Of a stretch of 64,000 nt of DNA, positions 39,229 through 49,033 are shown piece by piece. The DNA comes from Cupriavidus sp. WGlv3. Lineage in GTDB: Bacteria > Pseudomonadota > Gammaproteobacteria > Burkholderiales > Burkholderiaceae. Where the stretch lies: the NCBI RefSeq assembly GCF_023952475.1, contig NZ_JALHRX010000013.1, positions 101,741-165,740 on the forward strand, written 5' to 3'. The stretch's first letter is position 1; each line of letters begins with the position of its first letter. The position numbers and the translations under genes were made by a program. The notes beneath the pieces were generated by a model, which made no database searches, was not told the DNA's origin, and saw only the letters and a list, made by a program, of their open reading frames with translations.

Positions 39229-40620
39229 TTATGCGCCTTCGGTCTCGGTCAGTGCGCGCAGGTACTCTCGGCTCCACCAGTGCACATCCTGCGCGCGGAT
39301 GCGCTCCAGCAGTTTCTGGTGGCGCTGCTGGCGCTCGGCCAGCGGCATGTGCAGCGCCTGCTGGATCGCCTGCGCGGTGGCGCGCGTGTCGTAGGGATTG
39401 ACCAGGAGCGCCTCGCGCAGCTGCTCGGCCGCGCCGGCAAAGCGCGACAGCACCAGCACGCCCGGATCCTCCGGGTCCTGCGCGGCGATGAATTCCTTGG
39501 CCACCAGGTTCATGCCGTCGCGCAGCGGCGTCACCAGCGCCACGCGGCTGGCGCGGCACAGCCCGGGCAGCCGCTTGCGCGCGGTAGTGCGATGGATATA
39601 GCGCACCGGCATCCAGTCGAGCTCACCGAACTCGCCGTTGATCGAGCCGCTCAACTGCTCCATCTCGCGGCGCAGGTCGACGTAGGCGTCGACCGATTCG
39701 CGCGACGGCGCGGCGATCTGCACCAGCGTTGCGCTCGAGCGGTTCTCGGGGTACTCGGCCAGCAGCCGGTAGAAGGCCTTGAGCCGCTGCGGCAGGCCCT
39801 TGGAATAGTCGAGCCGGTCGATGCCCAGCAGCAGCCGGCGGCGCGCGTATTGCGCGCACATCATCTCGTAGGTTTCCTGCGCTTCCTCGCCGCGGCCCAG
39901 TTCCATGAACTCGTCGACGTCGATGCCGATCGGGAACGCCTGCGCGCGTACCGTGCGGTGGAAGGCGCGGTAGCGGTGCTCGCCCATCGGCTCGGCCTGC
40001 GCTTCGGCCTGCACGTAGCGCGAGAAATGCTCGACGTCGGCATGGCTCTGGAAACCGAGCAGGTCGTAGGCGAACAGCGCGCGCATCAGCCACTCGTGCT
40101 GCGGGATCGCGGCCAGGATCAGCGGCGGTGGCAGCGGCACGTGCAGGAAGAAGCCGATCTTCTGCCCGCAGCCGATCGCGCGCAGCTCGGACGCCAGCGG
40201 GATCAGGTGGTAGTCGTGGATCCAGATGATGTCGTCGGGCTGCAGCAGCGGCGCCAGCTTGCGCGCGAACAGTTGGTTCACGCGCCGGTAGCCGTTGAGG
40301 AAGTTGGAATCGAAATCGGCCAGGTCGAGCCGGTAGTGGAACACCGGCCACAGCACGCCGTTGCTGTAGCCCAGGTAGTAGGCGTCGTGGTCCTCGCGGC
40401 TCAGGTCGACGGTGGCCAGCGTGACGTTGCCGGCCTGCTGCAGGTGCAGGTCGCCTTCGCCGGGCGTGCCACCCTGGGCGGTTTCCAGCGCCTTGCCGCT
40501 CCAGCCGAACCACAGGCCGCCGGTCTGCCGCAGGGCCTCGGACAGCGCGACCGCCAGGCCGCCCGCGGCGACGTTGCGTGGATCTGCGACCCGGTTGGAT
40601 ACCGCTACAAGTCTTGGCAT
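39229..40620 (-). CDS. otsA: Trehalose-6-phosphate synthase OtsA
   Basis: 463-residue GT20 glycosyltransferase that joins UDP-glucose and glucose-6-phosphate. Diagnostic segments are [11 protein letters not shown] at the start, [61 protein letters not shown] (nucleotide-sugar binding) and [20 protein letters not shown] with the donor-site acidic residues. It is the third gene of the otsB-GH15-otsA unit, 82 bp after the GH15 gene. Trehalose is a compatible solute and stress protectant. Confidence 0.94.
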   Translation of the reverse strand: MPRLVAVSNRVADPRNVAAGGLAVALSEALRQTGGLWFGWSGKALETAQGGTPGEGDLHLQQAGNVTLATVDLSREDHDAYYLGYSNGVLWPVFHYRLDLADFDSNFLNGYRRVNQLFARKLAPLLQPDDIIWIHDYHLIPLASELRAIGCGQKIGFFLHVPLPPPLILAAIPQHEWLMRALFAYDLLGFQSHADVEHFSRYVQAEAQAEPMGEHRYRAFHRTVRAQAFPIGIDVDEFMELGRGEEAQETYEMMCAQYARRRLLLGIDRLDYSKGLPQRLKAFYRLLAEYPENRSSATLVQIAAPSRESVDAYVDLRREMEQLSGSINGEFGELDWMPVRYIHRTTARKRLPGLCRASRVALVTPLRDGMNLVAKEFIAAQDPEDPGVLVLSRFAGAAEQLREALLVNPYDTRATAQAIQQALHMPLAERQQRHQKLLERIRAQDVHWWSREYLRALTETEGA

Positions 40621-40702
40621 AGATGTTTTTCTTCAGTTCCTTGTTCTTGGTGCCGGCACTGCGTGCCGTGCGCGGATGCCGCCCCCACTCGTCCCGCGCC
40701 GC

Positions 40703-42568
40703 TCAGATCACCGTATCCCACGGCGCCGACAGCCGCATGGCGCCATTGATCAGGCCGACCATCGAATAGGTCTGCGGGAAGTTGCCCCACATCTCGCCGG
40801 TCACCGGGTGGGTATCCTCGGACAGCAGCCCGAGCGGGTTGCGCGCGGCCAGCATGGCCTCGAAGATTTCGCGCGCCTGGTCGCGGCGGCCGATGCGCGC
40901 GAGCGCATCGATGCGCCAGAAGGTGCAGATATTGAACGCAGTCTCGGGCTTGCCGAAATCGTCCGGGGCCTCGTAGCGGCGCATGTAGGGGCCATCGCAC
41001 AGCGAAGTCTCCAGCGCCTTGACGGTGGCGATGAAGCGCGGGTCGCGCGGGTCGATGAAGTTGACCTCGGCCATCAGCAGCACGCTCGCGTCCAGTTCCC
41101 GCCCGCCGAAGCTTTCGGCGAAAGCCTGGCGCGACTCGCTCCACGACTCGGCCAGGATGCGCTCCTTCATGCGGTTGGCGTGGCCGTGCCAGTAGGCGGC
41201 GCGCTCGGGCAGGACCAGCTTTTCGGCCACCTTGGCGAGCCGGTCGCAGGCGGCCCAGCTCATCAGCGCCGACGAGGTATGCACGCGCGCCCGCGTGCGC
41301 AGCTCCCACATGCCGGCGTCGGGCGTGCCGAACACCCGCACCGCCTGCTCGCCGACCGCTTCGAGGCGGCCGAACTCGGCCGGGCCGCCGCGATGCAGCA
41401 GCCGGTGGTCATGGAAGGCCTGCGCCGCGCCCAGCACCACGTTGCCATAGACGTCGTGCTGGAAGTGCTCCTGCGCCTGGTTGCCGACGCGCACCGGCCC
41501 CATGCCGCGGTAGCCGGGCAGGTGGTCGAGCATGCTTTCGGGCAGTTCGCGCTCCAGGCCGATGCCGTACAGCGGCTGGATATGGCCGTCCTGCGACTGC
41601 ATCACCACGTTGGAGAGCCAGCGCAGGTAGTCCTCCATGGTGCCGACCTCGGACAGGCTGTTGAGCGCGCGCACCACGAAGAAGGCATCGCGCAGCCAGC
41701 AGAAACGGTAGTCCCAGTTGCGGCCGCTGCCCGGCGCTTCCGGAATGCTGGTGGTCATGGCCGCGACGATGGCGCCGGTCTCTTCGTACAGCGACATCTT
41801 CAGCGTGATGGCGGCGCGGATCACCGCATCCTGCCATTCGCGCGGCACCGCCAGGCGGCGGCTCCACAGCCGCCAGTAGGCGGTGGTCTCCTGCTCGAAA
41901 TCGCGCGCGGTCTCGTCCACGCCGTGCGCCAGGGTCTCGTCCGGGCCCAGGATGAAGTTATGCCCGCGCGTGACCAGGAACGGCGTATGCGACAGCACGT
42001 AGGCGAGCGGCGCGTCGGTGGTCATGCGCAGGGTCATGTCGTCGCCGATGTAGCGCACGTGGCTGCTGCCGCGCGTGATCTGCGGCGCCTTGCGGCCCCA
42101 TTCGAAGCGCGGTGCCACCACCACGCGCACGCGCGGCGCGCCGCGCACCGGGCGCATGCGGCGGATCAGCGTGGTCGGGCGGAAAAAGCGCCCGAGCCGG
42201 AAAAAGCGCGGGGCGAAATCGGTGATCTCCAGGCAGTTGCCGTGGATGTCCGTCAGCCGCGTGCGCAGCACCGCGGTATTGGGCTCGTACCACTGCCGCG
42301 ACGAGTGGAAGTCCTCGATCTCGATCGAGAAATGGCCGGCGTTCTCGCTCGGGTCCAGCAGCGCATTGAACACCGGGTCGCCGTCGAAGCGTGGCAGGCA
42401 AGACCAGACGATGCGGCCGCGGCAATCGACCAGCGCCGAGATGGCGCAGTTGCCGATCATGCCAAGCGACAGCGACGGGTTGGCGAAGCGCGTGCCGCCG
42501 TCGACGGTTCGGTTCACGCCTTCGGTCGGCGGCTTGCCCAGCTCGGCCGGGCTGCTCGGGTTGGTCAC
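40703..42568 (-). CDS. Glycoside hydrolase family 15 protein (glucoamylase/trehalase-like)
   Basis: 621 residues. An N-terminal beta-domain (NPSLSLGMIGNCAISALVD, RGRIVWSCLPRFDGDPVF) is followed by an alpha/alpha barrel of GH15 with NWDYRFCWLRDAFFVVRAL near residue 274 and a second catalytic region (ELRTRARVHTSSALMSWAA). Some GH15 enzymes are trehalases, others cleave alpha-glucans; placement between otsB and otsA favours a trehalose-turnover or glucan role. The start is GTG (VTNPSSPAELG), supported by GGAGAA six bases upstream and a gap of only 13 bp to otsB. Substrate not proven. Confidence 0.88.
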   Translation of the reverse strand: MTNPSSPAELGKPPTEGVNRTVDGGTRFANPSLSLGMIGNCAISALVDCRGRIVWSCLPRFDGDPVFNALLDPSENAGHFSIEIEDFHSSRQWYEPNTAVLRTRLTDIHGNCLEITDFAPRFFRLGRFFRPTTLIRRMRPVRGAPRVRVVVAPRFEWGRKAPQITRGSSHVRYIGDDMTLRMTTDAPLAYVLSHTPFLVTRGHNFILGPDETLAHGVDETARDFEQETTAYWRLWSRRLAVPREWQDAVIRAAITLKMSLYEETGAIVAAMTTSIPEAPGSGRNWDYRFCWLRDAFFVVRALNSLSEVGTMEDYLRWLSNVVMQSQDGHIQPLYGIGLERELPESMLDHLPGYRGMGPVRVGNQAQEHFQHDVYGNVVLGAAQAFHDHRLLHRGGPAEFGRLEAVGEQAVRVFGTPDAGMWELRTRARVHTSSALMSWAACDRLAKVAEKLVLPERAAYWHGHANRMKERILAESWSESRQAFAESFGGRELDASVLLMAEVNFIDPRDPRFIATVKALETSLCDGPYMRRYEAPDDFGKPETAFNICTFWRIDALARIGRRDQAREIFEAMLAARNPLGLLSEDTHPVTGEMWGNFPQTYSMVGLINGAMRLSAPWDTVI

Positions 42569-42581
42569 GGCAGGTTCTCCG

Positions 42582-43388
42582 TTACGATGTCGTGGGGCGC
42601 CGGCCCCGGCCTGGCCCGGCTTCGTGTGGCACGGCGCGCGGTGCGCCGGCGCTTGCGGATGACGCCAGCGCATGCGCCGAGCGGTGCAGCCAGCTGCGCA
42701 GCGCCGCCGGACCGGGCACGCTCACCGCGGCGACGGTCTCGCGCTGGCCCACCAGCACGCCCAGCCCGCCCAGCTTGCGCACCGCGGCGAAGCCGGGCTC
42801 ATCGGTCATGTCGTCGCCGGCAAAGAGCGGCACACGCTCGGCAAACGGCGCAGCCTTCATGAAGGCCGCGATGGCATCGCCCTTGTCGACGCCGGCCGGC
42901 TTGATCTCGACCACCATCTTGCCGGGCAGCGCTTCCAGGCCGACGGCATGGCGCAATACGTCAGTGACCGCGGCATCGACAATGCCGGCGAGCTCGGGCG
43001 CCTGCCGGTAATGGATCGCGACCGCGACCGACTTGCGCTCCAGCCGCAGCGCCGGATAGGCGCGCACCAGCGCTTCCAGGTGGGGAATCAGCGGTTCGAG
43101 CCCGGGGGCGTGGGTCTTGGACACCATGCCGCCGTCGGTGCGGAATTCGGCGCCGTGGATGCCGGCCGCGGGCAATTGCAGCGGCTGCAGGAAGTGGTCG
43201 AGTTCGATGATGGGCCGCCCGGAGATGACGGCCAGCGCGCCGTCCAGACGCTGGTACAGCGTGCGCAGCGTGCCGACCAGTTCTGGTTCGACCTGCACCA
43301 GTTCGGGCCGCGGGGCCAGGTCGGCCAGCGTGCCGTCGAAGTCGAGAAACAGGGCGGTATTGGGTTCGATTAGCGGTAGCTGTGGCAT
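42582..43388 (-). CDS. otsB: Trehalose-6-phosphate phosphatase OtsB
   Basis: 268-residue HAD phosphatase that releases trehalose. HAD motif I is FLDFDGTLADLAPRPE (about residues 17-32), motif II is in LAVISGRPI, and motif IV is FAGDDMTDEPGF near 200. It is the first gene of the trehalose unit. The start is MPQLPLIEPNTALF; the open frame continues upstream through non-conserved sequence. Its promoter must lie in the 302 bp divergent gap shared with ilvA. Confidence 0.93.
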   Translation of the reverse strand: MPQLPLIEPNTALFLDFDGTLADLAPRPELVQVEPELVGTLRTLYQRLDGALAVISGRPIIELDHFLQPLQLPAAGIHGAEFRTDGGMVSKTHAPGLEPLIPHLEALVRAYPALRLERKSVAVAIHYRQAPELAGIVDAAVTDVLRHAVGLEALPGKMVVEIKPAGVDKGDAIAAFMKAAPFAERVPLFAGDDMTDEPGFAAVRKLGGLGVLVGQRETVAAVSVPGPAALRSWLHRSAHALASSASAGAPRAVPHEAGPGRGRRPTTS

Positions 43389-43690
43389 CGCGTGAAACCG
43401 TAACACGTCGTTTTGACCGGCGTCCACCGGGCGCCGTCCTACATGGCGCAAGCGCAACCCGGCGCCGATGCAAGTCCGGCGCCAGCCCGGCCGGCCTACG
43501 CACCCTGCGCGAGTGAATGCCGCTCCACTCCGCCGCATCGCCTGCTGCGTCGCGCTTCGGCCGCCAGGCGGCGACTGCGCCGCCCCGCCCCGGTACGCCA
43601 GGCCGGCATCCTTTATCATTGACGGTTTCCGCCAGAATTTCCCGGCTTTTTTGCGCGCCTGCCGCGCGCGCGCCGGCCAGCCCCGAGACC
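43389..43690. other. Divergent intergenic region between otsB and ilvA
   Basis: 302 bp of GC-rich sequence with no supportable gene. A TATCAT hexamer at 43614-43619, about 75 bp before the ilvA start, is the best -10 candidate for ilvA, but no matching -35 is seen. I found no leader peptide with repeated branched-chain codons and no terminator-like attenuator. Confidence 0.4.
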
Positions 43691-45229
43691 ATGACCCGCC
43701 AGTCCGCCGCCCGACCCGATTATTTGAAGAAAATCCTGACCGCCAAGGTCTATGACGTGGCACAGGAAACCGAACTGACCTATGCGCACCAGCTGTCGGC
43801 GCGCACCGGCAACTCGGTCTGGTTCAAGCGCGAGGACACCCAGCCGGTCTTCTCCTTCAAGCTGCGCGGCGCGTACAACAAGATGGCTTCGCTGTCGCCG
43901 GAAGAGCTCAAGCGCGGCGTGATCGCCGCGTCGGCCGGCAACCACGCCCAGGGCGTGGCGCTGGCGGCGGCCCGGCTGCAATGCAAGGCCATCATCGCCA
44001 TGCCGGTGACCACGCCGCAGGTGAAGATCGACGCCGTGCGCGAGCGCGGCGGCCAGTGGGTCGAGATCATGCTGCACGGCGAGTCCTACAGCGACGCCTA
44101 CAACCACGCCGCGGTGCTGGAGAAGAAGCACAAGCTCACCTTCATCCACCCCTTCGACGACCCCGAGGTGATCGCCGGCCAGGGCACCATCGCCATGGAA
44201 ATCCTGCGCCAGCACCCGGGCCCGATCCATGCCGTGTTCGTCGCCATCGGCGGCGGCGGGCTGATCTCCGGCGTCGCCGCGTACATCAAGGCGGTGCGCC
44301 CGGAGATCAAGGTCATCGGCGTGCAGACGGTCGATTCGGACGCGATGAAGCGCTCGGTCGATGCCGGCAAGCGCATCGAGCTGAAGGAAGTGGGCCTGTT
44401 CTCGGACGGCACCGCGGTGAAGCTGGTCGGCAAGGAGACCTTCCGCGTCACGCGCGAACTGGTCGACGACATCATCCTGTGCGATACCGACGCGATCTGC
44501 GCGGGCGTGAAGGACGTGTTCCAGGACACCCGCAGCATCCTCGAGCCGGCCGGCGCGCTGGCGGTGGCGGGCCTGAAGGCGTACGCCGAGCGCGAGAAGC
44601 TCAAGGGCGAGCACCTGGTGGCGATCGCCTGCGGCGCCAACATGAATTTCGACCGCCTGCGCTTCGTCGCCGAACGCGCCGAGGTGGGCGAAGCGCGCGA
44701 AGGCGTGTTCGCCGTGACCATCCCGGAAGAGCGCGGCAGCTTCAAGCGCTTCTGCGAGCTGGTGGGGACGCGCAACGTGACCGAGTTCAATTACCGCATC
44801 GCCGACACCAGCATGGCGCATATCTTCGTCGGCGTGCAGATCGCCAGCCGCGCCGAGAACGACAAGATCGCCGCCAGCTTCCGCAAGCACGGCTTCGACA
44901 CGCTCGACCTGTCCAATGACGAACTGGCCAAGCAGCATATCCGCTACATGGTGGGCGGGCGCTCGGCGCTGGCGCATGACGAACTGCTGTATCGCTTCGA
45001 GTTCCCGGAGCGCCCGGGCGCGCTGATGAAGTTCCTGTCGAGCATGAGCCCGAACTGGAACATCAGCCTGTTCCACTACCGCAACCAGGGCGCCGACACC
45101 TCCAACATCTTGGTCGGCATCCAGGTGCCCAAGAACGAGAAGCGCGCCTTCCGCGCCTTCCTTTCGACGCTGGGTTACGTACACTGGGACGAGACCGACA
45201 ACCCGGTGTACAAGCTGTTCCTGTCCTGA
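43691..45229 (+). CDS. ilvA: Threonine ammonia-lyase, biosynthetic
   Basis: 512-residue PLP enzyme that turns threonine into 2-oxobutanoate, the first step of isoleucine synthesis. The PLP lysine is in [12 protein letters not shown] (about residue 57), followed by [13 protein letters not shown] and the glycine loop [17 protein letters not shown]. Two ACT-like regulatory domains occupy the C-terminal 170 residues ([20 protein letters not shown] and [16 protein letters not shown]), which matches the isoleucine-inhibited biosynthetic form rather than the short catabolic one. queF follows after 16 bp. The start is [16 protein letters not shown]; an in-frame extension upstream is not conserved. 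Confidence 0.95.
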   Translation: MTRQSAARPDYLKKILTAKVYDVAQETELTYAHQLSARTGNSVWFKREDTQPVFSFKLRGAYNKMASLSPEELKRGVIAASAGNHAQGVALAAARLQCKAIIAMPVTTPQVKIDAVRERGGQWVEIMLHGESYSDAYNHAAVLEKKHKLTFIHPFDDPEVIAGQGTIAMEILRQHPGPIHAVFVAIGGGGLISGVAAYIKAVRPEIKVIGVQTVDSDAMKRSVDAGKRIELKEVGLFSDGTAVKLVGKETFRVTRELVDDIILCDTDAICAGVKDVFQDTRSILEPAGALAVAGLKAYAEREKLKGEHLVAIACGANMNFDRLRFVAERAEVGEAREGVFAVTIPEERGSFKRFCELVGTRNVTEFNYRIADTSMAHIFVGVQIASRAENDKIAASFRKHGFDTLDLSNDELAKQHIRYMVGGRSALAHDELLYRFEFPERPGALMKFLSSMSPNWNISLFHYRNQGADTSNILVGIQVPKNEKRAFRAFLSTLGYVHWDETDNPVYKLFLS

Positions 45230-45245
45230 TCCCGCCGAGCGCCCC

Positions 45246-46079
45246 ATGAGCCTTCCCGAACACTCGCCGCTGGGCAAGCCCTCGGCCTACAAGACCGAGT
45301 ACGACGCCACCCTGCTGTTCCCGATCCCGCGCCAGCCCAAGCGCACCGAGATCGGCCTGCCCGAGGGCAGGCCGGTGCCGTTCTTCGGCGTCGACATCTG
45401 GAACGCGTACGAGCTGTCGTGGCTGAACCTGAAGGGCAAGCCGCAGGTGGCGCTGGCCACCTTCATCATCCCGTCGGACACGCCCAACATCATCGAGTCC
45501 AAGTCGTTCAAGCTCTACCTGAACTCGTTCAACCAGACCCGGATTGCCTCGCCCGAAGCGCTGCAGCAGCTGCTGCACCACGACCTGTCCGAAGCCACCG
45601 GCGGCACCGTGCAGGTGCGGCTGGTGACCGAAGCGGAGCTCGGCACGCAGAAGATGGGCGAGCTCGACGGCCTGCTGCTCGACCGCCTCGACATCGAGGT
45701 GGACCGCTACGAGCCCGCGCCGGAACTGCTCAGCGCCGACCAGGAAGAAACGCCGGTGGAAGAAACGCTGGTGTCGCACCTGCTCAAGTCCAACTGCCTG
45801 GTGACCGGCCAGCCGGACTGGGGCAGCGTGCAGATCCGCTACGTGGGCGCGCCGATCAACCAGGAAGGCCTGCTCAAGTACCTGATCTCGTTCCGCAACC
45901 ACAACGAGTTCCACGAGCAATGCGTCGAGCGCATCTTCATGGACGTGATGCGCCAGTGCAAGCCGGTCAAGCTGGCGGTGTATGCGCGCTATACGCGCCG
46001 CGGGGGCCTGGACATCAATCCGTTCCGCACCAACTTCAATACGGCGTGGCCGGATAACAAGAGGAATGCGCGGCAGTAG
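45246..46079 (+). CDS. queF: NADPH-dependent 7-cyano-7-deazaguanine reductase QueF
   Basis: 277-residue QueF of the long (bimodular, E. coli YqcD-like) type, which reduces preQ0 to preQ1 in queuosine synthesis. The family motif [12 protein letters not shown] is in the N-terminal half (about residues 86-97). The catalytic cysteine lies in [15 protein letters not shown] near 182, and the substrate glutamate region [10 protein letters not shown] follows. It is 16 bp downstream of ilvA and probably read from the same transcript. No riboswitch could fit in that gap. Confidence 0.95.
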   Translation: MSLPEHSPLGKPSAYKTEYDATLLFPIPRQPKRTEIGLPEGRPVPFFGVDIWNAYELSWLNLKGKPQVALATFIIPSDTPNIIESKSFKLYLNSFNQTRIASPEALQQLLHHDLSEATGGTVQVRLVTEAELGTQKMGELDGLLLDRLDIEVDRYEPAPELLSADQEETPVEETLVSHLLKSNCLVTGQPDWGSVQIRYVGAPINQEGLLKYLISFRNHNEFHEQCVERIFMDVMRQCKPVKLAVYARYTRRGGLDINPFRTNFNTAWPDNKRNARQ

Positions 46080-46137
46080 GCTGCGTTTCCTCTTAGGTAA
46101 TTCGCGACGGCCGGTTCTCTACCGCGCCGGTTTTCTC

Positions 46138-46163
46138 CCCCTCTCCCGCAAGCGGGAGAGGGG
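46138..46163. repeat. REP-like palindrome, copy 2
   Basis: Inverted repeat with 12-base arms CCCCTCTCCCGC / GCGGGAGAGGGG around AA, 58 bp after the queF stop. It shares its core with the copy at 34396-34419, with a different loop. No T-run follows. Confidence 0.7.
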
Positions 46164-46279
46164 ACCGTCCTGCGCCACGTGCAGCGGCAACGTTGCTTGC
46201 TGGCCTCGTTCAGAAAATCCCCGATACAGCACCCCTGACAACGCCGGCCATCCGTCCGCGCCCGAAGTTGTAACCGTCC

Positions 46280-46307
46280 TTGAATTAATTAACGCAAAAA
46301 TTAATAT
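46280..46307 (+). promoter_or_regulatory. Promoter and operator of the ABC efflux operon
   Basis: An AT-rich island in GC-rich surroundings. A -35-like TTGAAT (46280-46285) and a -10-like TAATAT (46302-46307) are 16 bases apart. An inverted repeat ATTAATT (46284-46290) / AATTAAT (46299-46305) overlaps both boxes. It lies 35 bp upstream of the TetR gene that opens the operon, which fits repressor autoregulation. Confidence 0.6.
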
Positions 46308-46341
46308 GAGCTGAAACCCCAGTTCCGCCGAGCCAACCGCC

Positions 46342-47079
46342 ATGCCCCGCAAACCCGCCTCTCCCAAGCCCGCCAGGCGCAGCCCGGGCCGACCGGCGGC
46401 GGGCCAGCCCGGCCAGCGCGAGCGCATTCTCGACGCGGCGACCGAGCTGTTCTCGCGGCAGGGCGTGGCCGGCACGCCGGTCAAGGCCATCGCGGCGCGG
46501 GCTGGCGTCACCCCGGCACTGGTGCACTACTATTTCAGCGACCGCGACCTGCTGCTCGATGCCGTGATCGAAGAGAAGGTGCAGCCGCTGGTGGCCCGCT
46601 TTTTTGCCGGCAGCGAGCCCGGCGATGAGCCGCTGGAGATGCTGGTCGGCATCGCCACCCGGCTGATCCTTGCGGTCGCCGAGGCGCCCTGGTTTCCCGG
46701 CCTGTGGATCCGCGAAGTGGCCAGCGATGACGGCGCGCTGCGCGAGCGCGTGCTCAAGCGCTTCGCGCTGGAACGCGCCGGCGCGCTGATGGCGCCGCTG
46801 GCGGCGGCGATTGCGCGCGGCCAGCTCAACTCCGGCCTGGAGCCGGCGCTGGTGGTGCCGTCGTTGATCGGGCTGACGCTGCTGCCGCTGGCCACCACGC
46901 ATATCTGGCGCCGGCTGCCCGGCGCGGAAGCGGTCGATACCGATGCGCTGGTGCGCCATGTCACGGCGCTGTTGACGCATGGGCTGTCCGCGGCGCCGGC
47001 AACGGCGCAGCCAAGCACGCCCTCAGGCGCCGCCAAACGGAAGGGCCGCACGGCCCGGCATTCTCCGGAGTCCGCATGA
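46342..47079 (+). CDS. TetR-family regulator (CecR-like) of the ABC efflux operon
   Basis: 245-residue TetR repressor. A basic Pro-rich N-terminus (about 25 residues) precedes the helix-turn-helix (ILDAATELFSRQGVAGTPVK, then VTPALVHYYFSDRDLLLDAV, residues about 30-75). The C-terminal domain resembles that of CecR/YbiH, the repressor of ybhGFSR in E. coli. The stop overlaps the next gene by 4 bases (ATGA), tying the regulator to the transporter. No ribosome site precedes the ATG; the predicted transcript leader is short (about 30 bases). An operator-like inverted repeat lies in the promoter. Confidence 0.88.
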   Translation: MPRKPASPKPARRSPGRPAAGQPGQRERILDAATELFSRQGVAGTPVKAIAARAGVTPALVHYYFSDRDLLLDAVIEEKVQPLVARFFAGSEPGDEPLEMLVGIATRLILAVAEAPWFPGLWIREVASDDGALRERVLKRFALERAGALMAPLAAAIARGQLNSGLEPALVVPSLIGLTLLPLATTHIWRRLPGAEAVDTDALVRHVTALLTHGLSAAPATAQPSTPSGAAKRKGRTARHSPESA

Positions 47080-48065
47080 ACCAAGCTGCTTCCATCCATC
47101 GTCCGCGCCTGCGCACAGTGCTGCGCGGTACTGCGCTGCTCGGCGCCGCGCTGCTTGCCGCCGCTTGCGGCAACCCGCGCACCGATAGCTGGCAGGGCTA
47201 CGTCGAAGGCGAATTCGTCAGCGTGGCCTCGCCCTTCGCCGGGCGCCTCGACGCGCTCTCGGTGCAGCGCGGCCAGCAGGTCGGCCAGGGCGCCGCGCTG
47301 TTCGCGCTGGAAGCCGACGACGAGCGCGCCGCGCGCCAGCAGGCCGAGGACCAGCTGCGCGCCGCCGAAGCCACGCTGCAGGACCTGAAGACCGGCAAGC
47401 GCCCGCTCGAAGTCGAGGTCAGCCGGGCCCAGTTGGCGCAGGCGCAGGCCCAGGCCCAGCGCAGCGCCGCGGCGTTGCGGCGCGACCAGCGCCAGTACGA
47501 GATCGGCGGCATCGCCCAGGCGCAGCTCGACGAATCGCGCGCGCAGGCCACAAGCGACGCCGCGCGCGTGCGCGAGCTGCAGCGCGATATCGACGTGGCG
47601 CGCCTGCCGGGCCGCGAGGCGCAGCAGGCGGCCCAGGCCGCGCAGGTGGCGGCCGCACGCGCCGCGCTGGCGCAGGCGCAGTGGAAGCTGTCGCGCAAGA
47701 CCGTGGCCGCCACGCAGGCCGGGCTGGTCTACGACGTGCCCTACCGCCTGGGCGAATGGGTGCCCGCGGGCAGCCCGGTGGTGCGCATGCTGCCGCCGGG
47801 CAACGTCAAGGTGCGCTTCTATGTGCCGGAAACCGTGGTCGGCGCACTGCGCAACGGCCAGGCGCTGCAGGTGCGCTGCGACGGCTGCGCCGCGCCGGTG
47901 GCCGCCACCATCAGCTATGTCGCCAACGAGGCCGAGTACACGCCGCCGGTGATCTACAGCAACGAGACCCGGCGCAAGCTGGTGTTCCTGGTCGAGGCGC
48001 GCCCGTCGGCCGCCGACGCGCCCAAGCTGCGGCCGGGCCAGCCGGTGGAGGTGGTGCGGCAATGA
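47076..48065 (+). CDS. HlyD-family periplasmic adaptor (membrane fusion) lipoprotein, YbhG-like
   Basis: 329 residues. An N-terminal lipoprotein signal ends in the lipobox LLAAACGNP (cysteine about residue 28). A biotinyl-lipoyl half-motif VSVASPFAGRLDALSVQRGQ precedes a long alpha-helical hairpin (about residues 85-215, Ala/Gln/Arg-rich). The second lipoyl half AATQAGLVYDVPYRLGEWVP and beta-barrel domain close the protein. It bridges the inner-membrane ABC permease and the outer-membrane channel encoded downstream. It overlaps the neighbouring genes by 4 bases on both sides. Confidence 0.9.
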   Translation: MNQAASIHRPRLRTVLRGTALLGAALLAAACGNPRTDSWQGYVEGEFVSVASPFAGRLDALSVQRGQQVGQGAALFALEADDERAARQQAEDQLRAAEATLQDLKTGKRPLEVEVSRAQLAQAQAQAQRSAAALRRDQRQYEIGGIAQAQLDESRAQATSDAARVRELQRDIDVARLPGREAQQAAQAAQVAAARAALAQAQWKLSRKTVAATQAGLVYDVPYRLGEWVPAGSPVVRMLPPGNVKVRFYVPETVVGALRNGQALQVRCDGCAAPVAATISYVANEAEYTPPVIYSNETRRKLVFLVEARPSAADAPKLRPGQPVEVVRQ

Positions 48066-49033
48066 ACACGACCGCCAACCGCAACGGCAACAACCTCGGC
48101 CTCGCCATCGACGTGCGCGGCCTGAACAAGCACTTCGGCGACAAGCATGTCGTCAATGACCTCAGCATGCAGGTCGCGCGCGGCGAGATCTTCGGCTTCC
48201 TCGGCCCCAACGGCAGCGGCAAGACCACCTCGATCCGCATGATGTGCGGGCTGCTGACGCCTGACTCTGGCCAGGGCACCTGCCTGGGCTACGATATCCT
48301 GACCGAGGCCGACGAGATCAAGCGCCGCGTCGGCTACATGACGCAGAAGTTCTCGTACTGGGACGACCTGTCGATCCGCGAGAACCTCGACTTCGTCGCG
48401 CGCGTCTACGGCATGCCCAAGCGGCGCGAGGCGGTCGAGCGCGCGCTCGAAGAGCTGGGCCTGGCGACGCGCTCGGCGCAGCTGGCCGGCGCGCTGTCGG
48501 GCGGCTGGAAGCAGCGCCTGGCGCTGGCCGCGTGCCTGCTGCACGAGCCCGAGCTGCTGCTGCTCGACGAGCCCACCGCCGGCGTCGATCCCAAGGCGCG
48601 GCGCGACTTCTGGGAGCAGCTGCACCGGCTGGCCGCGCGCGGCATCTCGGTGCTGGTCAGCACGCACTACATGGACGAGGCCGAGCGCTGCCACAAGCTC
48701 GCCTATATCGCCTACGGCAGACTGCTGGCGCAGGGCACCGCCGATGAAGTGGTGGCGAGCCAGCGGCTGTCGACCTGGAGCGTGGAAGGCGACGACCTCG
48801 CGACGCTGTCGGCGCAGCTGCAGGGCGCGCCGGGCGTGGAGCAGACCGTGGCCTTCGGCACCGCGTTGCACGTGACCGGGCGCGATGCGCAGGCGCTGGC
48901 CGACACCCTCGCGCGCCTGGCGGGCCCTGGCCGGCGCATCGAACAGGCCCAGACCAGCCTGGAAGACGTGTTCATCCACATGATGAGCGGCGCCGAGGAC
49001 AACATGGCGCGCAAGACCAGGGAGGCGTCATGA
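48062..49033 (+). CDS. ABC transporter ATP-binding protein, YbhF-like
   Basis: 323 residues with one ATPase domain. Walker A is GPNGSGKTTS (about residue 46), the signature is LSGGWKQRLALAACLL, Walker B is LLLLDEPTAGVDPKARRD, and the switch histidine is in VSTHYMDEAERC. A C-terminal extension of about 80 residues (VASQRLSTWSVEGDDLATLS) is typical of DrrA/YbhF-type drug exporters. E. coli YbhF carries two ATPase domains; here there is only one, so it must dimerise. Overlaps of 4 bases with both neighbours indicate coupling. Confidence 0.93.
   Translation: MNTTANRNGNNLGLAIDVRGLNKHFGDKHVVNDLSMQVARGEIFGFLGPNGSGKTTSIRMMCGLLTPDSGQGTCLGYDILTEADEIKRRVGYMTQKFSYWDDLSIRENLDFVARVYGMPKRREAVERALEELGLATRSAQLAGALSGGWKQRLALAACLLHEPELLLLDEPTAGVDPKARRDFWEQLHRLAARGISVLVSTHYMDEAERCHKLAYIAYGRLLAQGTADEVVASQRLSTWSVEGDDLATLSAQLQGAPGVEQTVAFGTALHVTGRDAQALADTLARLAGPGRRIEQAQTSLEDVFIHMMSGAEDNMARKTREAS

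Noticed and set aside
45230..45245. PreQ1 riboswitch before queF
   Set aside because: Only 16 bp separate ilvA and queF, too little for the aptamer.
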